From positions 61,266 through 125,265 of the forward strand of contig NZ_JADWYM010000018.1 in the NCBI RefSeq assembly GCF_022414535.1: a DNA stretch of 64,000 nucleotides, in the 5' to 3' direction. The notes under the pieces were generated by a model. That model saw nothing but the letters and a program-made list of their open reading frames with translations, did not search any database and was not told the origin of the DNA. The stretch is from Streptomyces sp. MUM 2J. GTDB taxonomy: Bacteria > Actinomycetota > Actinomycetes > Streptomycetales > Streptomycetaceae. The position numbers and the translations under genes were made by a program. The stretch's first letter is position 1. Every line of letters begins with the position of its first letter. Shown here piece by piece: positions 34,053 through 43,100 of this stretch.

Positions 34053-34886
34053 TCACGTGTGCGTAGGCTTCTGAGTGCGGGCGCGGGCGCCCGCGAAGTG
34101 CTTCAGGATGATCCCGTCGACGATGCCCGGCCGCTCCAGATAGCCCAGGTGCCCGGCTTTCTCCACGAGGTCGAACGTCGCGTGCGGGATGCAGGCGGCG
34201 AGCTCCCGGCCGAACCGCGGCGGGGTGATCAGATCGTCTCCGAACGAGATCACGTGGCAGGGCACCGTGATCCGCGCGTAGGCCGCCCGCCGGTCGGGCA
34301 TCGGCTGCAGCGCGAGCTGCGCACGGACCCCGGGTCCGTCGGGCGGGGCGAGTTCGAACAGGGCCAGCCAGTCCCGGATCGCGAGCTCGTCGTCCATCGT
34401 GGCCGGGGACAGCATCTGCGTCGCCCGCACCGCCGCCCGGTACGGCGGCGGCAGCCCCACACCCGAGTCGGCCAGTTCGATCTCGGACGTGGCCAGTTGC
34501 GCCCGGAGTACGTCGGGATGGGCGCGGCTGGCCATCAGCACGGCCTGCCGGATCAGTTCGGGCCTGCGGAGAGCGAGTTCCTGGACGGTGTAGGCACCCA
34601 TGGACGTGCCGACCAGTCGCACCGGGGCCGCACCGAGGTGTTCGACGAGCCCGGCCAGGTCGGCGGCCAGGTCGTCGACCGTGAACCCCTCGGCGCACTC
34701 GTCCGTGGGCGGAATCCCGCGGCTGTCGTAGACGCAGACCTGGTAGCCGGCCGCGACGAGGTCCGGGACCTGGTGCAGCAGCCATGACTGCCCCGACGTG
34801 CCGGCCCCGCTGACGAGCACCACCGGCTCCCCCTGGCCGTGCACCCCGTAGTGCAGCCTGATCCCGTTGACGGAGACGACCGGCAT
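34053..34886 (-). CDS. Alpha/beta hydrolase (SalF position)
   Basis: 277 residues. The nucleophile elbow is VGTSMGAY, the oxyanion region VVLVSGAGTSGQSWLL, the acid lies around FGDDLITPP, and the His is in KAGHLGYLERP. The ATG at 34886 shares a base with the MbtH stop (TAATG). In the operon it sits between the MbtH gene and CCR, the place of SalF as I remember it. It may hydrolyse aberrant thioesters or assist release; there is already a type II thioesterase at 11717. The exact job is unknown. Confidence 0.85.
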   Translation of the reverse strand: MPVVSVNGIRLHYGVHGQGEPVVLVSGAGTSGQSWLLHQVPDLVAAGYQVCVYDSRGIPPTDECAEGFTVDDLAADLAGLVEHLGAAPVRLVGTSMGAYTVQELALRRPELIRQAVLMASRAHPDVLRAQLATSEIELADSGVGLPPPYRAAVRATQMLSPATMDDELAIRDWLALFELAPPDGPGVRAQLALQPMPDRRAAYARITVPCHVISFGDDLITPPRFGRELAACIPHATFDLVEKAGHLGYLERPGIVDGIILKHFAGARARTQKPTHT

Positions 34887-35104
34887 TACGGCCGGGCCCC
34901 AGGCTCGGCCGGTCCCAGCAGAGTTGCGTGCGACTCGACGTACTCCAGAGCGCTCGCCCGGTCGGTCGGCTCCAGCACGACGCGCCAGCCGGCCGGTACG
35001 TCCAGGAACGGCCGCCACAGTGCGTGCCGGCCTCGGCCGTCGACGACCACCAGCCAGGCGCCGCCGTCGTTGGGGTCGAAGGGGCTGCCCGGGTTGCCGG
35101 TCAT
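34886..35104 (-). CDS. MbtH-like protein
   Basis: 72 residues. The MbtH pattern is visible in WLVVVDGRGRHALWRPF, DVPAGWRVV and ALEYVESH, with two of the three usual Trp positions. Such proteins bind and activate NRPS adenylation domains, so the partner should be the A-T protein at 38260-40125. The ATG at 35104 starts 4 bp after the P450 stop, and its own stop overlaps the hydrolase start. Confidence 0.9.
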   Translation of the reverse strand: MTGNPGSPFDPNDGGAWLVVVDGRGRHALWRPFLDVPAGWRVVLEPTDRASALEYVESHATLLGPAEPGARP

Positions 35105-35108
35105 CGCC

Positions 35109-36374
35109 TCACCTCTCCGTGTCGTCGTGCCGGGCGAGTCCGGCATGGTCGGGGAAGAACCGCACCGGCAGACTGGAGAAGCCGGTGAGGAGATTGGAGC
35201 GGATCCGCGGCGCATCGCCGGTTCGCTCGAATCCCGTGGAGAAGTCCCGCAGCGCCATGAGCAGTTCGGAGATCTCGATCCTGGCCAGGTACGAACCGAT
35301 GCAGTAGTGGGGCCCGTATCCGAACGAGATCTGCTTGTTGGGGGTGCGCCGCAGGTCGAACACCTCCGGCCGGTCGAATACCCGTTCGTCTCGGTTGGCG
35401 GAGGCATGCCACAGGGTCACGATCTCGTTCACGCCGATACGGACACCGCCGACCTCCGTGTCCCGCACCGCGGTCCTGCCGAAGTGCATCGACGGGGACG
35501 CCCAGCGCAGCACCTCGTCGACGGCCGTGTCGATCGCACACTCCCCGTTCTTCAGCAGCCGCCACTGGTCCGGGCGCGCGGCGAGGGTGTACACGCTGTC
35601 GATCATGGACAGCCTGCTGGTCTCGTCACCGCCGATGATCAGGCTGTAGCAGTTGAGGACGATGTCCTCGTCGCTCAGCGGGACGCCGTCGACGGTGCTG
35701 CCCGCGAGGGTGCTGACGAGGTCTTCACCCGGCGCCTTCCGCCGCTGCTCGACGAGGTCCTGGAAGTAGAGCAGGATCTCGTTGCGGGCCATGGCCGACT
35801 CGACCTCGTCGGCCTCGGCGTCGTCGGCGCTCAGCGCCGCCTTCGTCTGCGCCAGGAGGAAGTCGCGATCGCCCTCGGGTACGCCGAGAAGGTTGGAGAT
35901 GGTGGTCATGGGGATCCGGCTGGCGATGTCGAGGGCGAAGTCGCAGTCGCCGCGAGTCACCGCGTGCCGGACGAGCCGGCGGGTGTTGCTCCGGACCGCC
36001 GCGGCGACCGGACCCAGCGCACGCGGCCCCAGCCGCCGCAACATGATCTTGCGCAGCTGCTCGTGACGCGGCCCGTCGGTGACCGCGAGCATGCTGCCCG
36101 CTCCCGCGTCGCCGCCCTCCAGCAGAGTCACGAGGACGTTTCCGCGCTCGGACGTGAAGTCGGTGTCGTCGCGGTACACGGCCATGATGTCCTCGTGCCG
36201 TGTGAGCACCCAGAATCCGCGGTGGTGCCTCGTGGGCTGGTTCCAGTGGACGGGCCGGGTGTCCCTCAGCGAGCGCCAGAAGGCGGAGAGATCGTGATCG
36301 GCGAAGGTGGCGGGATCGGCCAGGTCGATGGTGTCGGGGTCGAACGGGTCGGCAGCAGTCCCTGTGGCGTTCAT
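35109..36374 (-). CDS. salD: Cytochrome P450 (SalD-like)
   Basis: 421 residues, a soluble bacterial class I P450. The I-helix is IIGGDETSRLSMID (a shifted acid-alcohol pair), with the ExxR region DEVLRWASPS and the heme loop FGYGPHYCIGSYLAR carrying the ligand Cys. In salinosporamide synthesis SalD hydroxylates the cyclohexenylalanine side chain at the carbinol carbon, probably on the carrier protein. The gene follows the KS by 50 bp and precedes MbtH. GGAG lies about 8 nt before ATG 36374. It needs ferredoxin and a reductase from elsewhere. Confidence 0.92.
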   Translation of the reverse strand: MNATGTAADPFDPDTIDLADPATFADHDLSAFWRSLRDTRPVHWNQPTRHHRGFWVLTRHEDIMAVYRDDTDFTSERGNVLVTLLEGGDAGAGSMLAVTDGPRHEQLRKIMLRRLGPRALGPVAAAVRSNTRRLVRHAVTRGDCDFALDIASRIPMTTISNLLGVPEGDRDFLLAQTKAALSADDAEADEVESAMARNEILLYFQDLVEQRRKAPGEDLVSTLAGSTVDGVPLSDEDIVLNCYSLIIGGDETSRLSMIDSVYTLAARPDQWRLLKNGECAIDTAVDEVLRWASPSMHFGRTAVRDTEVGGVRIGVNEIVTLWHASANRDERVFDRPEVFDLRRTPNKQISFGYGPHYCIGSYLARIEISELLMALRDFSTGFERTGDAPRIRSNLLTGFSSLPVRFFPDHAGLARHDDTER

Positions 36375-36424
36375 TCCGGTACTCCGGAGGATCGGATCGG
36401 TGCGGGGATCGGCATGGTCGGCGG

Positions 36425-38215
36425 TCACCAGTCGGTGCGCCAGAAGCGCCTGCGCTCGAACGGATAGGCCGGCAGCGGCACCCGGTGGCTGGCGTCGCCT
36501 TCGTGGAGGGCGGTGAAGTCCACCCGCTCGCCCCGCACGAACGCGTCGGCGAGCCGGAACAGCGTCTGCTCGTCGCGGGCCCCGTCGGCCGTGCCGGGCG
36601 CGAGTCCGTCGTCGGTATGCCGGATGCCGGACCCGCCCGTGCTCCGCGTGCCGCCGTCGGCCACCACCCGGTCCCCTGCCCCGGTCGCGAGCGCCTCGGC
36701 CAGCTCCTGCCGGGTCCTGACAACGGCCGCCCATCGGCGGGTCATGACGCGGCGTCCCAGGTTGAGGCTGAAGCAGATGTCGTCGAGCCGGGCGTCCGGG
36801 TGCCGGTCCATCCAGTCCCGCAGCGCCGCGCGCCGCCGGGCCAGGGCCCGGTCGTCGAGCGCGGACAGCGTCGCGAGCCGGGGAGCGGCCGTCTCCGGGT
36901 CTCGTGCGGGCCGGGCCGGCGGTTCCTCCAGTACGAGGTGTGCGTTGTAGCCGCCCCCGCCCAGCGCGGTGATGCCGGCGCGCCGGACACCGCTCTCGGG
37001 CTCCCAGTCCTCGGCCTCCAGCTGGGGGACGAACGGTGTGCTGGGAAAGTCGATCTCGTCGTTGATCTCGGTCAGATTGATGGTGGGTGCCAGCGTGCGG
37101 TGGTACAGCGCGAACGCGGCCTTGATCGCGCCGGACCCTCCCGCCGCCACACCGGCGTGGCCGATGTTGCCCTTGACCGAGCCGATGGAGCATGTCCCGG
37201 TCTGCTTGCCGAAGGCCATGTGCGCCGCACGGACCTCCAGCTCGTCGGTGATCGGAAGACCGAACCCGTTGGCCTCGTACAGCGACACGGTGTCCGGTGC
37301 CACACCGCCGACGTGCATGGCGTTGGCGATGCACGCACTGAGCCGCTCGGGCTGTGCGAAGCCGTACGACACCGCGCTCGCGCCGTTGTTGTTGGTGGCC
37401 GATCCCTTCACCGTCGCGTAGATGTGATCGCGGTCGGCGACCGCCTGCCCGAGCGGTTTGAGCAGGAACGTCGCGACACCGCTGGCGAGCCTCGATCCGG
37501 TGCCCTTGGCGTCGAACGGACGGCAGTGCCCGTCCCTCGACATGATGCGGCCCTCCTCCCACAGGTAGCCCCGCCGGTGCGGCAGCCGGACCATCACTCC
37601 GCCGGCGATCGCCATGTCCGTCTGGCCGAGCAGCAGCGACTGGCAGGCGAGGTGCACCGAGTAGTGGAAGCCGGAGCACACCGCCGTCAGCGTGACCGCC
37701 TCGCCGGTCAGCCCTGTGTAGAACAGTGCGTTCGAGGTCATGGTGTCGGGAAACCAGGCGTTGCTGCGGTCCATCACCTCGGGGCCGACAGAGACCCAGT
37801 CCGGAGGGGAGCTGTACAGCGCGGGCGTCAGCGGGTTGGCACCCGCGTAGATCCCCACCTCTCCTCGGACGCGGTCCGGGTCGTAGCCTGCGTCCTCCAG
37901 CACCTCCCACACGCTCTCCAGGAAGATGCGGTGTTCCGGCGTCATCAGCGTCGCCATCCGGTCCGAGATGCCGAACACCGAGGGGTCGAACTCGTCGTAG
38001 CCGTCCAGGGTGGCGCATGCCCTGACGTACGCGGGGTTGTTGACCAGCGCCTGGTCCACCTCGATCTCGTCCTTCTCGAGGAAGGTGATGGACTCCCGTC
38101 CGTTGACCAGGTTGTCCCAGTACTGCTCCTTGTTGTGCGCGCCGGGATAGCGGCACGCGATGCCGATGATCGCGACGTCGCTCTGGTCGTGGTCCTGTTC
38201 AGGGGTTTCGTTCAT
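36425..38215 (-). CDS. salC: Free-standing ketosynthase (SalC-like bicyclase)
   Basis: 596 residues: a KS domain (about 12-430) followed by a KS-AT linker-like stretch and a post-AT tail ending in PLPAYPFERRRFW, but no AT domain, as if an AT had been deleted. The nucleophile is Cys180 in LTAVCSGFHY, not the usual ACSSS context. The first catalytic His is Asn316 (YEANGFGLPIT replaces EAHGTGTxxGD), while His353 (GNIGHAG) remains. SalC of Salinispora is the KS shown to form the gamma-lactam-beta-lactone, and its nucleophile is also Cys180 as I recall. ATG 38215 is chosen over a TTG at 38233. Confidence 0.93.
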   Translation of the reverse strand: MNETPEQDHDQSDVAIIGIACRYPGAHNKEQYWDNLVNGRESITFLEKDEIEVDQALVNNPAYVRACATLDGYDEFDPSVFGISDRMATLMTPEHRIFLESVWEVLEDAGYDPDRVRGEVGIYAGANPLTPALYSSPPDWVSVGPEVMDRSNAWFPDTMTSNALFYTGLTGEAVTLTAVCSGFHYSVHLACQSLLLGQTDMAIAGGVMVRLPHRRGYLWEEGRIMSRDGHCRPFDAKGTGSRLASGVATFLLKPLGQAVADRDHIYATVKGSATNNNGASAVSYGFAQPERLSACIANAMHVGGVAPDTVSLYEANGFGLPITDELEVRAAHMAFGKQTGTCSIGSVKGNIGHAGVAAGGSGAIKAAFALYHRTLAPTINLTEINDEIDFPSTPFVPQLEAEDWEPESGVRRAGITALGGGGYNAHLVLEEPPARPARDPETAAPRLATLSALDDRALARRRAALRDWMDRHPDARLDDICFSLNLGRRVMTRRWAAVVRTRQELAEALATGAGDRVVADGGTRSTGGSGIRHTDDGLAPGTADGARDEQTLFRLADAFVRGERVDFTALHEGDASHRVPLPAYPFERRRFWRTDW

Positions 38216-38259
38216 CAGCCTCAAGGCCTCCAACAGGCGAGAAGTTCACGCGGCACGGC

Positions 38260-40125
38260 TCAGTTGCCGACGGGCCGCGCGCGGTCGCGTACCGCGGATC
38301 GGCGGGCCGCGGCGCGGCGCCGCGCCTCTTCCACCGCCTCGGGGACGGCATCGCCGTCATCGTCCAGCCACCGGCCGAGCGCCACGATGTCCCGGAAGCG
38401 GAACAGGTCCGACACCCCCACCCGCCGGTCGAACCGCTGGCTCAGCCGCTTGGCCAGCCGCACCAGCAGCAGAGAGTTCCCGCCGAGGTCGTAGAAGGTG
38501 TCGCGGGAGCCGATGGTGCCCGGCTCACGACCGAGGACATCGGCCCAGATCTCCGTCAGCGCGGCTTCCGTCGGCGTACCCGCCGTCGCGGTGGGTGCCG
38601 ACGCTTCGGGCGCCGGAGGGTCGGGCAGGGCGGCCCGGTCGAGCTTGGCGTTCGGGGACCGGGGCAGGGCCGACAGGAACACACACGTCTCCGGGACCAT
38701 GTAGTCAGGCAGGGCCGAGCCCAGCCGGCCGTTGATCTGCGCCTGCAGGCCGGCGTCGAGCCACGGCCCGGTCCCGCTCGCCCCCGCCCCCTCGCCCTGC
38801 GGCACGACGTACGCCACGAGTGAGCCGCCGTCCGTCCGTCCGCCCGCCGGGCGTACCGCGACGGCGGCCTCCCGCACCTCCGGAAGGCCGCCCAGCCGCG
38901 CCTCGACCTCCTCCAGCTCGATGCGGTGACCGCGAAGCTTCACCTGATGGTCCGCGCGCCCGACGAAGCCGAGTTCCCCGCCGGGCAGGAACCGTGCGAT
39001 GTCACCCGTGCGGTACATGCACTCCCCGGCCAGATGCGGATCAGGCACGAACCGCTCCGCCGTGGTGCCCGGCCGGTTGAGGTAGCCCCAGGCCAGACCG
39101 GCTCCGCCGAGGTACAGCTCGCCTGCCGCCCCCTCCGGCACCGGCCGCAGATCGGAGTCCAGGACGTAGAGCCGGGCGGTGAGCGAGGGCGTGCCGATCG
39201 ACGGCTCGCCCGGCTCGTCCGGTGGGACGAGCTTGAAGGTGCAGAAGACCGTCCCCTCGGTGGGACCGTAGCCGTTGAAGACGCGGTCCGCGTTCGTCTC
39301 GCGGTACACCCGGTCGACGACCCGGCGGCGTACCGCCTCCCCGCCGAGCACCACCGTCCGCAGCGTCGGCGGCAGCCCGCCCCCGTCGAGCATGCCGGTC
39401 ACCACGGAGGGAGTGGTGCTGAGGTACGTGATGCGGTCCATGTGCCGGCTCTCGGCGATGTGGACCGCGCTCTCCACCAGCACCACGGCTCCTCCGCGGG
39501 AGAGGGGCATGAAGATCTCCATCACCGACAGGTCGAAGCAGACGGAGGTCGCGGCAGCGACACCGCTCACATCGCATCCGGCGAAGATCCGGTCCGTTTC
39601 GGCCAGCATGGCCGCACAACTGCTGTGCCGGATCGGCACGCCCTTCGGCTGCCCGGTCGACCCCGATGTGTAGATCACATAGGCGGTGTCGGAGGGAACG
39701 CTCATGACCGGCACCGCGCCGGGCTCCGCGGTGACGGGGTCGCCGAGGACCACCGCGGCGGGGCCCTGCGGGCAGTTGCCCCGGGACGCGGGTGTGGTCA
39801 GCAGCAGCCGGGTCCCGCTGTCCTCCGCCATGAATCGCAGCCGCTCGGCGGGGTACTTCGGGTCGAGCGGCACGTAACACGCACCCGAGCGCAGGATCCC
39901 CAGGATGCCGACGAGGAGGGCGGGTGTGCGCTCGGCGCAGATCCCGACGGGGACCCCGGGACGCGCGCCCTCGGCGATCAACCGTTCGGCCAGCATCCCC
40001 GACTGGCGGTCGAGTTCCCCGTACGTCATCACCCCGGCGTCGGAGAAGACCGCCGGAGCGTCGGGGCTCCGCGACGCATGCTCCAGGAAGCGGCCGTGCA
40101 GGGTACCGGATGCGGGCGGCCTCAC
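38260..40125 (-). CDS. salB: NRPS adenylation-thiolation protein (SalB-like)
   Basis: 621 residues: an A domain (about 1-505) with YIYTSGSTGQPKGV-type core, GYGPTEGTV, YRTGDIARF and NAKLDRAAL, then a T domain with Ser near 548 (DLGGNSLL). By eye the specificity positions read Asp235, Leu236, Met239, Leu278, Phe299, Gly301 (GrsA numbering, last two positions not assigned). That is a hydrophobic pocket suited to a cyclohexenyl side chain. GTG 40125 overlaps the megasynthase stop (GTGA). There is no C domain, because the megasynthase supplies it, and no thioesterase, because release is by the KS. Confidence 0.93.
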   Translation of the reverse strand: MRPPASGTLHGRFLEHASRSPDAPAVFSDAGVMTYGELDRQSGMLAERLIAEGARPGVPVGICAERTPALLVGILGILRSGACYVPLDPKYPAERLRFMAEDSGTRLLLTTPASRGNCPQGPAAVVLGDPVTAEPGAVPVMSVPSDTAYVIYTSGSTGQPKGVPIRHSSCAAMLAETDRIFAGCDVSGVAAATSVCFDLSVMEIFMPLSRGGAVVLVESAVHIAESRHMDRITYLSTTPSVVTGMLDGGGLPPTLRTVVLGGEAVRRRVVDRVYRETNADRVFNGYGPTEGTVFCTFKLVPPDEPGEPSIGTPSLTARLYVLDSDLRPVPEGAAGELYLGGAGLAWGYLNRPGTTAERFVPDPHLAGECMYRTGDIARFLPGGELGFVGRADHQVKLRGHRIELEEVEARLGGLPEVREAAVAVRPAGGRTDGGSLVAYVVPQGEGAGASGTGPWLDAGLQAQINGRLGSALPDYMVPETCVFLSALPRSPNAKLDRAALPDPPAPEASAPTATAGTPTEAALTEIWADVLGREPGTIGSRDTFYDLGGNSLLLVRLAKRLSQRFDRRVGVSDLFRFRDIVALGRWLDDDGDAVPEAVEEARRRAAARRSAVRDRARPVGN

Positions 40126-43100
40126 AGCCCCGCCTCCTCGGGCCGGGAGTCCAGCCGGATGCGCTCAAGTGCCCGTCGGGGGTGTTCGATCGCCTGGAAG
40201 AGCACGGAGCGGAAGTGTTCCAGCAACGTCGTCACGGTCTGCCTTTCCAAGAAGTTCGGCTTGTACTGGACCTGGCCGACCACCTCGCCGGAGACATCAC
40301 CCATCGTGATCTCCAGGTCGAACTTCGCGATGTGCCGCTCAAGGGGGAGCGGGACGAGCGGCAGCGCACCGTCGGTCACGACGGGCTCGCCGGCACCGTG
40401 GAAAAGGGTGTTGGCGTAGGTGAACGCGTCACCGGAGAGCCAGTTGACGGCGAAGTCGAACCAGGGTGAACGGCCCTCGGTGCGCGGCGGGTTGAGCTTG
40501 GCCACCAGCAGGTCGAGGGGGTAGTCCATGTGCTCCAGCAGCCCGCGCGAGAAGGCGTGCACCTCGTGCAGCACCTCATGGAAGCTCCGGTGACCGGACG
40601 GCCGGGCCCGTACCAGCGCCGTGTTGAGGTAGTAGCCCACGGCGGATTCGCGGCCTGCCTCGCCGCGCTGGGCGATGGCGGTGGCGAGCACCGAGTCCTC
40701 CACGCCGGCCACGCGGTTGAGAGTCGCGAAGAATCCCGCGAGCGCCAGGGTGCTGAGGGAGACGCCCTCACGCACCGCGAACTCCCTCAGCCGCCTGGCC
40801 TCCTCGCGGCTCCACCTAAACGTCAGGTCCTCGCCCTCATAGCTGATGCCGGGAGGCCGCTGCGCCAACGGGCGGGAGGCGGCCGGTTCCCCCATCTCGG
40901 CCGCCCGGGGCAGGTCCAGGTGCGCGGGTGGTGCCGTCAGCTGCTCCGACCACCAGCTCAGCGCCGCTTCGGCGGCCGCGCTGTCGAGCCAGGCGCGCTC
41001 CCACTCGACGAAGCGCGTGTAGGGGGCCACCGGCTCCTGCGGTCGCAGGTCCCCGTGCAGCGCCCGCCCGTAGAACTCCTGGAGATCGTGAACGACCAGG
41101 TCGACGGAGGTGGCATCGGCGGCGATGTGATGGATGACCAGAAGCACCTGGTCGTCCTCGCCGTCCCGGGACACCAGCACGAGCCGCAGGACCGGACCGC
41201 GGTCCAGGTCGAGCGGGCGATGCCCGTGCGCCACGAGTACGCCGCGCACCGCGTCGTCGTCGAGCCCGGTGGCGTCCACGGACAGGAACTCGTAGACCGG
41301 TTCGTCCAGGATCAGCTGATAGGGCCGTCCGCCCGCTTCGACGAAGACGGTGCGCAGGGCGGGGTGCCGCTCCACGACGGCTCGCACTGCCCGCTCCAGG
41401 GCGCCCTTGTCCACGGAGGTGGCTGCCCGCGCACCGAACATGAGGTTGTAGGCGACCCCGTCGGGCGACAGTTGCTGCATAAACCAGATGGCCGCCTGTC
41501 CGTGGGAGGCGGGCGCCAGCTCGAAGGGCCGCCGACGGTCCGACGACGCCAGGACCGTGTACGCCGAGGCCTCGTCCCCGGTGGTGTCCCCGCCCTCCGG
41601 CGGATCCACCAGCCGCCGCGCCACGAGCTCCCCCAGCAGTTCCTCCGCGTCCGCCTCCGTCAGGTCGTCGGCGATCAGCGCGCGCCCCGGGGCCCGGGCC
41701 GGCGCCGGGTCACTCTGCGCCGGGCCGCCCTGCGCAGCCCGCTCCGGGCTCTGGCCGACGAGTTCCAGGACGCGGTCGAGAAGCTCGCGTACCGTCCGCT
41801 CGTCGAAGAACTCCACCGGTGAGACACGGCTGCCGAACAGCGTCTGCATCCGGTTGCTCAGACGGATGGCCAGCATGGAGTCCAGCCCGAAGTCCCGCAG
41901 GCGTGCCTCGGGACCGAGCTTCTCGGACGGCACCGCGAGCATGTCGGCGATCTCGCCCAGGACGACGTCCCGAGGCTGGCGGGCGGCGGTCGGCGCCGGG
42001 GCCGCGACGTCGGCGGTCTGCTGCCCGGGTGCGCCGGCCGACGGGGTGGCCGCCGGACGGGCACGGCCCGTCGTGTCCAACCAGTGGCGCTGCTTCTGCC
42101 AGCGCACCAGGGGCGTCTGGACCGGCTGGGCGTTCTCGGGGTACAGGGTGTCCAGCCTCAGTGGCACGCCCCGGGCGAACAGTGAGGCGACGGATTCCAG
42201 GACGCTCCGTGTGTCGCTTCCGCCGCGGTTGAGGGAGTCGACGACGTGGATCCGCGAACCGTGCGCGAGTGCCGTCTCCTCGATGGCGCCGCGCAGGGTG
42301 CCGTGCGGGCTGATCTCCACGAAGGTGTCGATGCCGTCCTCCACGAGCGCCGCGACGGTCGGCGAGAAGCGGACCTGGTTGCGGAGGTTGTGCGCCCAGT
42401 AGTCCGCATCGACGCGCGGATTGACCACGCCGTCGAGAGCCGTGGAATGGAAGGCCCTGCCGAACGGCAGGGGCACGATGCCCTGGAGCGCCGTCCGGAG
42501 CTCCGGGAGCAGCGGGTTCATGAGCGCGCTGTGGCCCGGTCGGTCGATCCTGACCGAGCGCGTCGGTATCCCGGCGCCCCGCAGGTCCGCCGCCAGGGCG
42601 GCGATCGCCTCGGGCCGCCCCGAAACGGTCACGCTCGTGGGGCTGTTCACGGCGGCCACCGCCACCTGGTCTCCGTACGGGGCGAGTCGGGCGGCAATGC
42701 CCTCCGGCGGCGGCTCCACGGAGATCATGGCGCCCTCGCAGGCCCGGTGCTGGATCAGATGGGAGCGGGCCGCCGTCACGCGGGCCCCGTCCGCGAGGGA
42801 CAGCGCGCCGCCCACACACGCGGCGGCCACCTCGCCGATGCTGTGGCCGATGAGCGCCGCGGGCTCGGCACCGAGATCGGTCCACAGCCCGGCCAGTGCG
42901 ACCTGGAGGGCGAAGAGCACCGGCTGCTGGATGTCGGTCTCGTCGAGCCGGGACGACTCGGCCGGAACGGCGAGGGCGTCGAACACCGACCAGCCGACCA
43001 CCGCGCGCACGGCAGCGTCGCACTCCTCCATCCGCTCCCGGAAACCGGTGTGACGGTCCAGCAGCTCCAGCCCCATGCCCGCCCAGTGCGTGCCGCCTCC

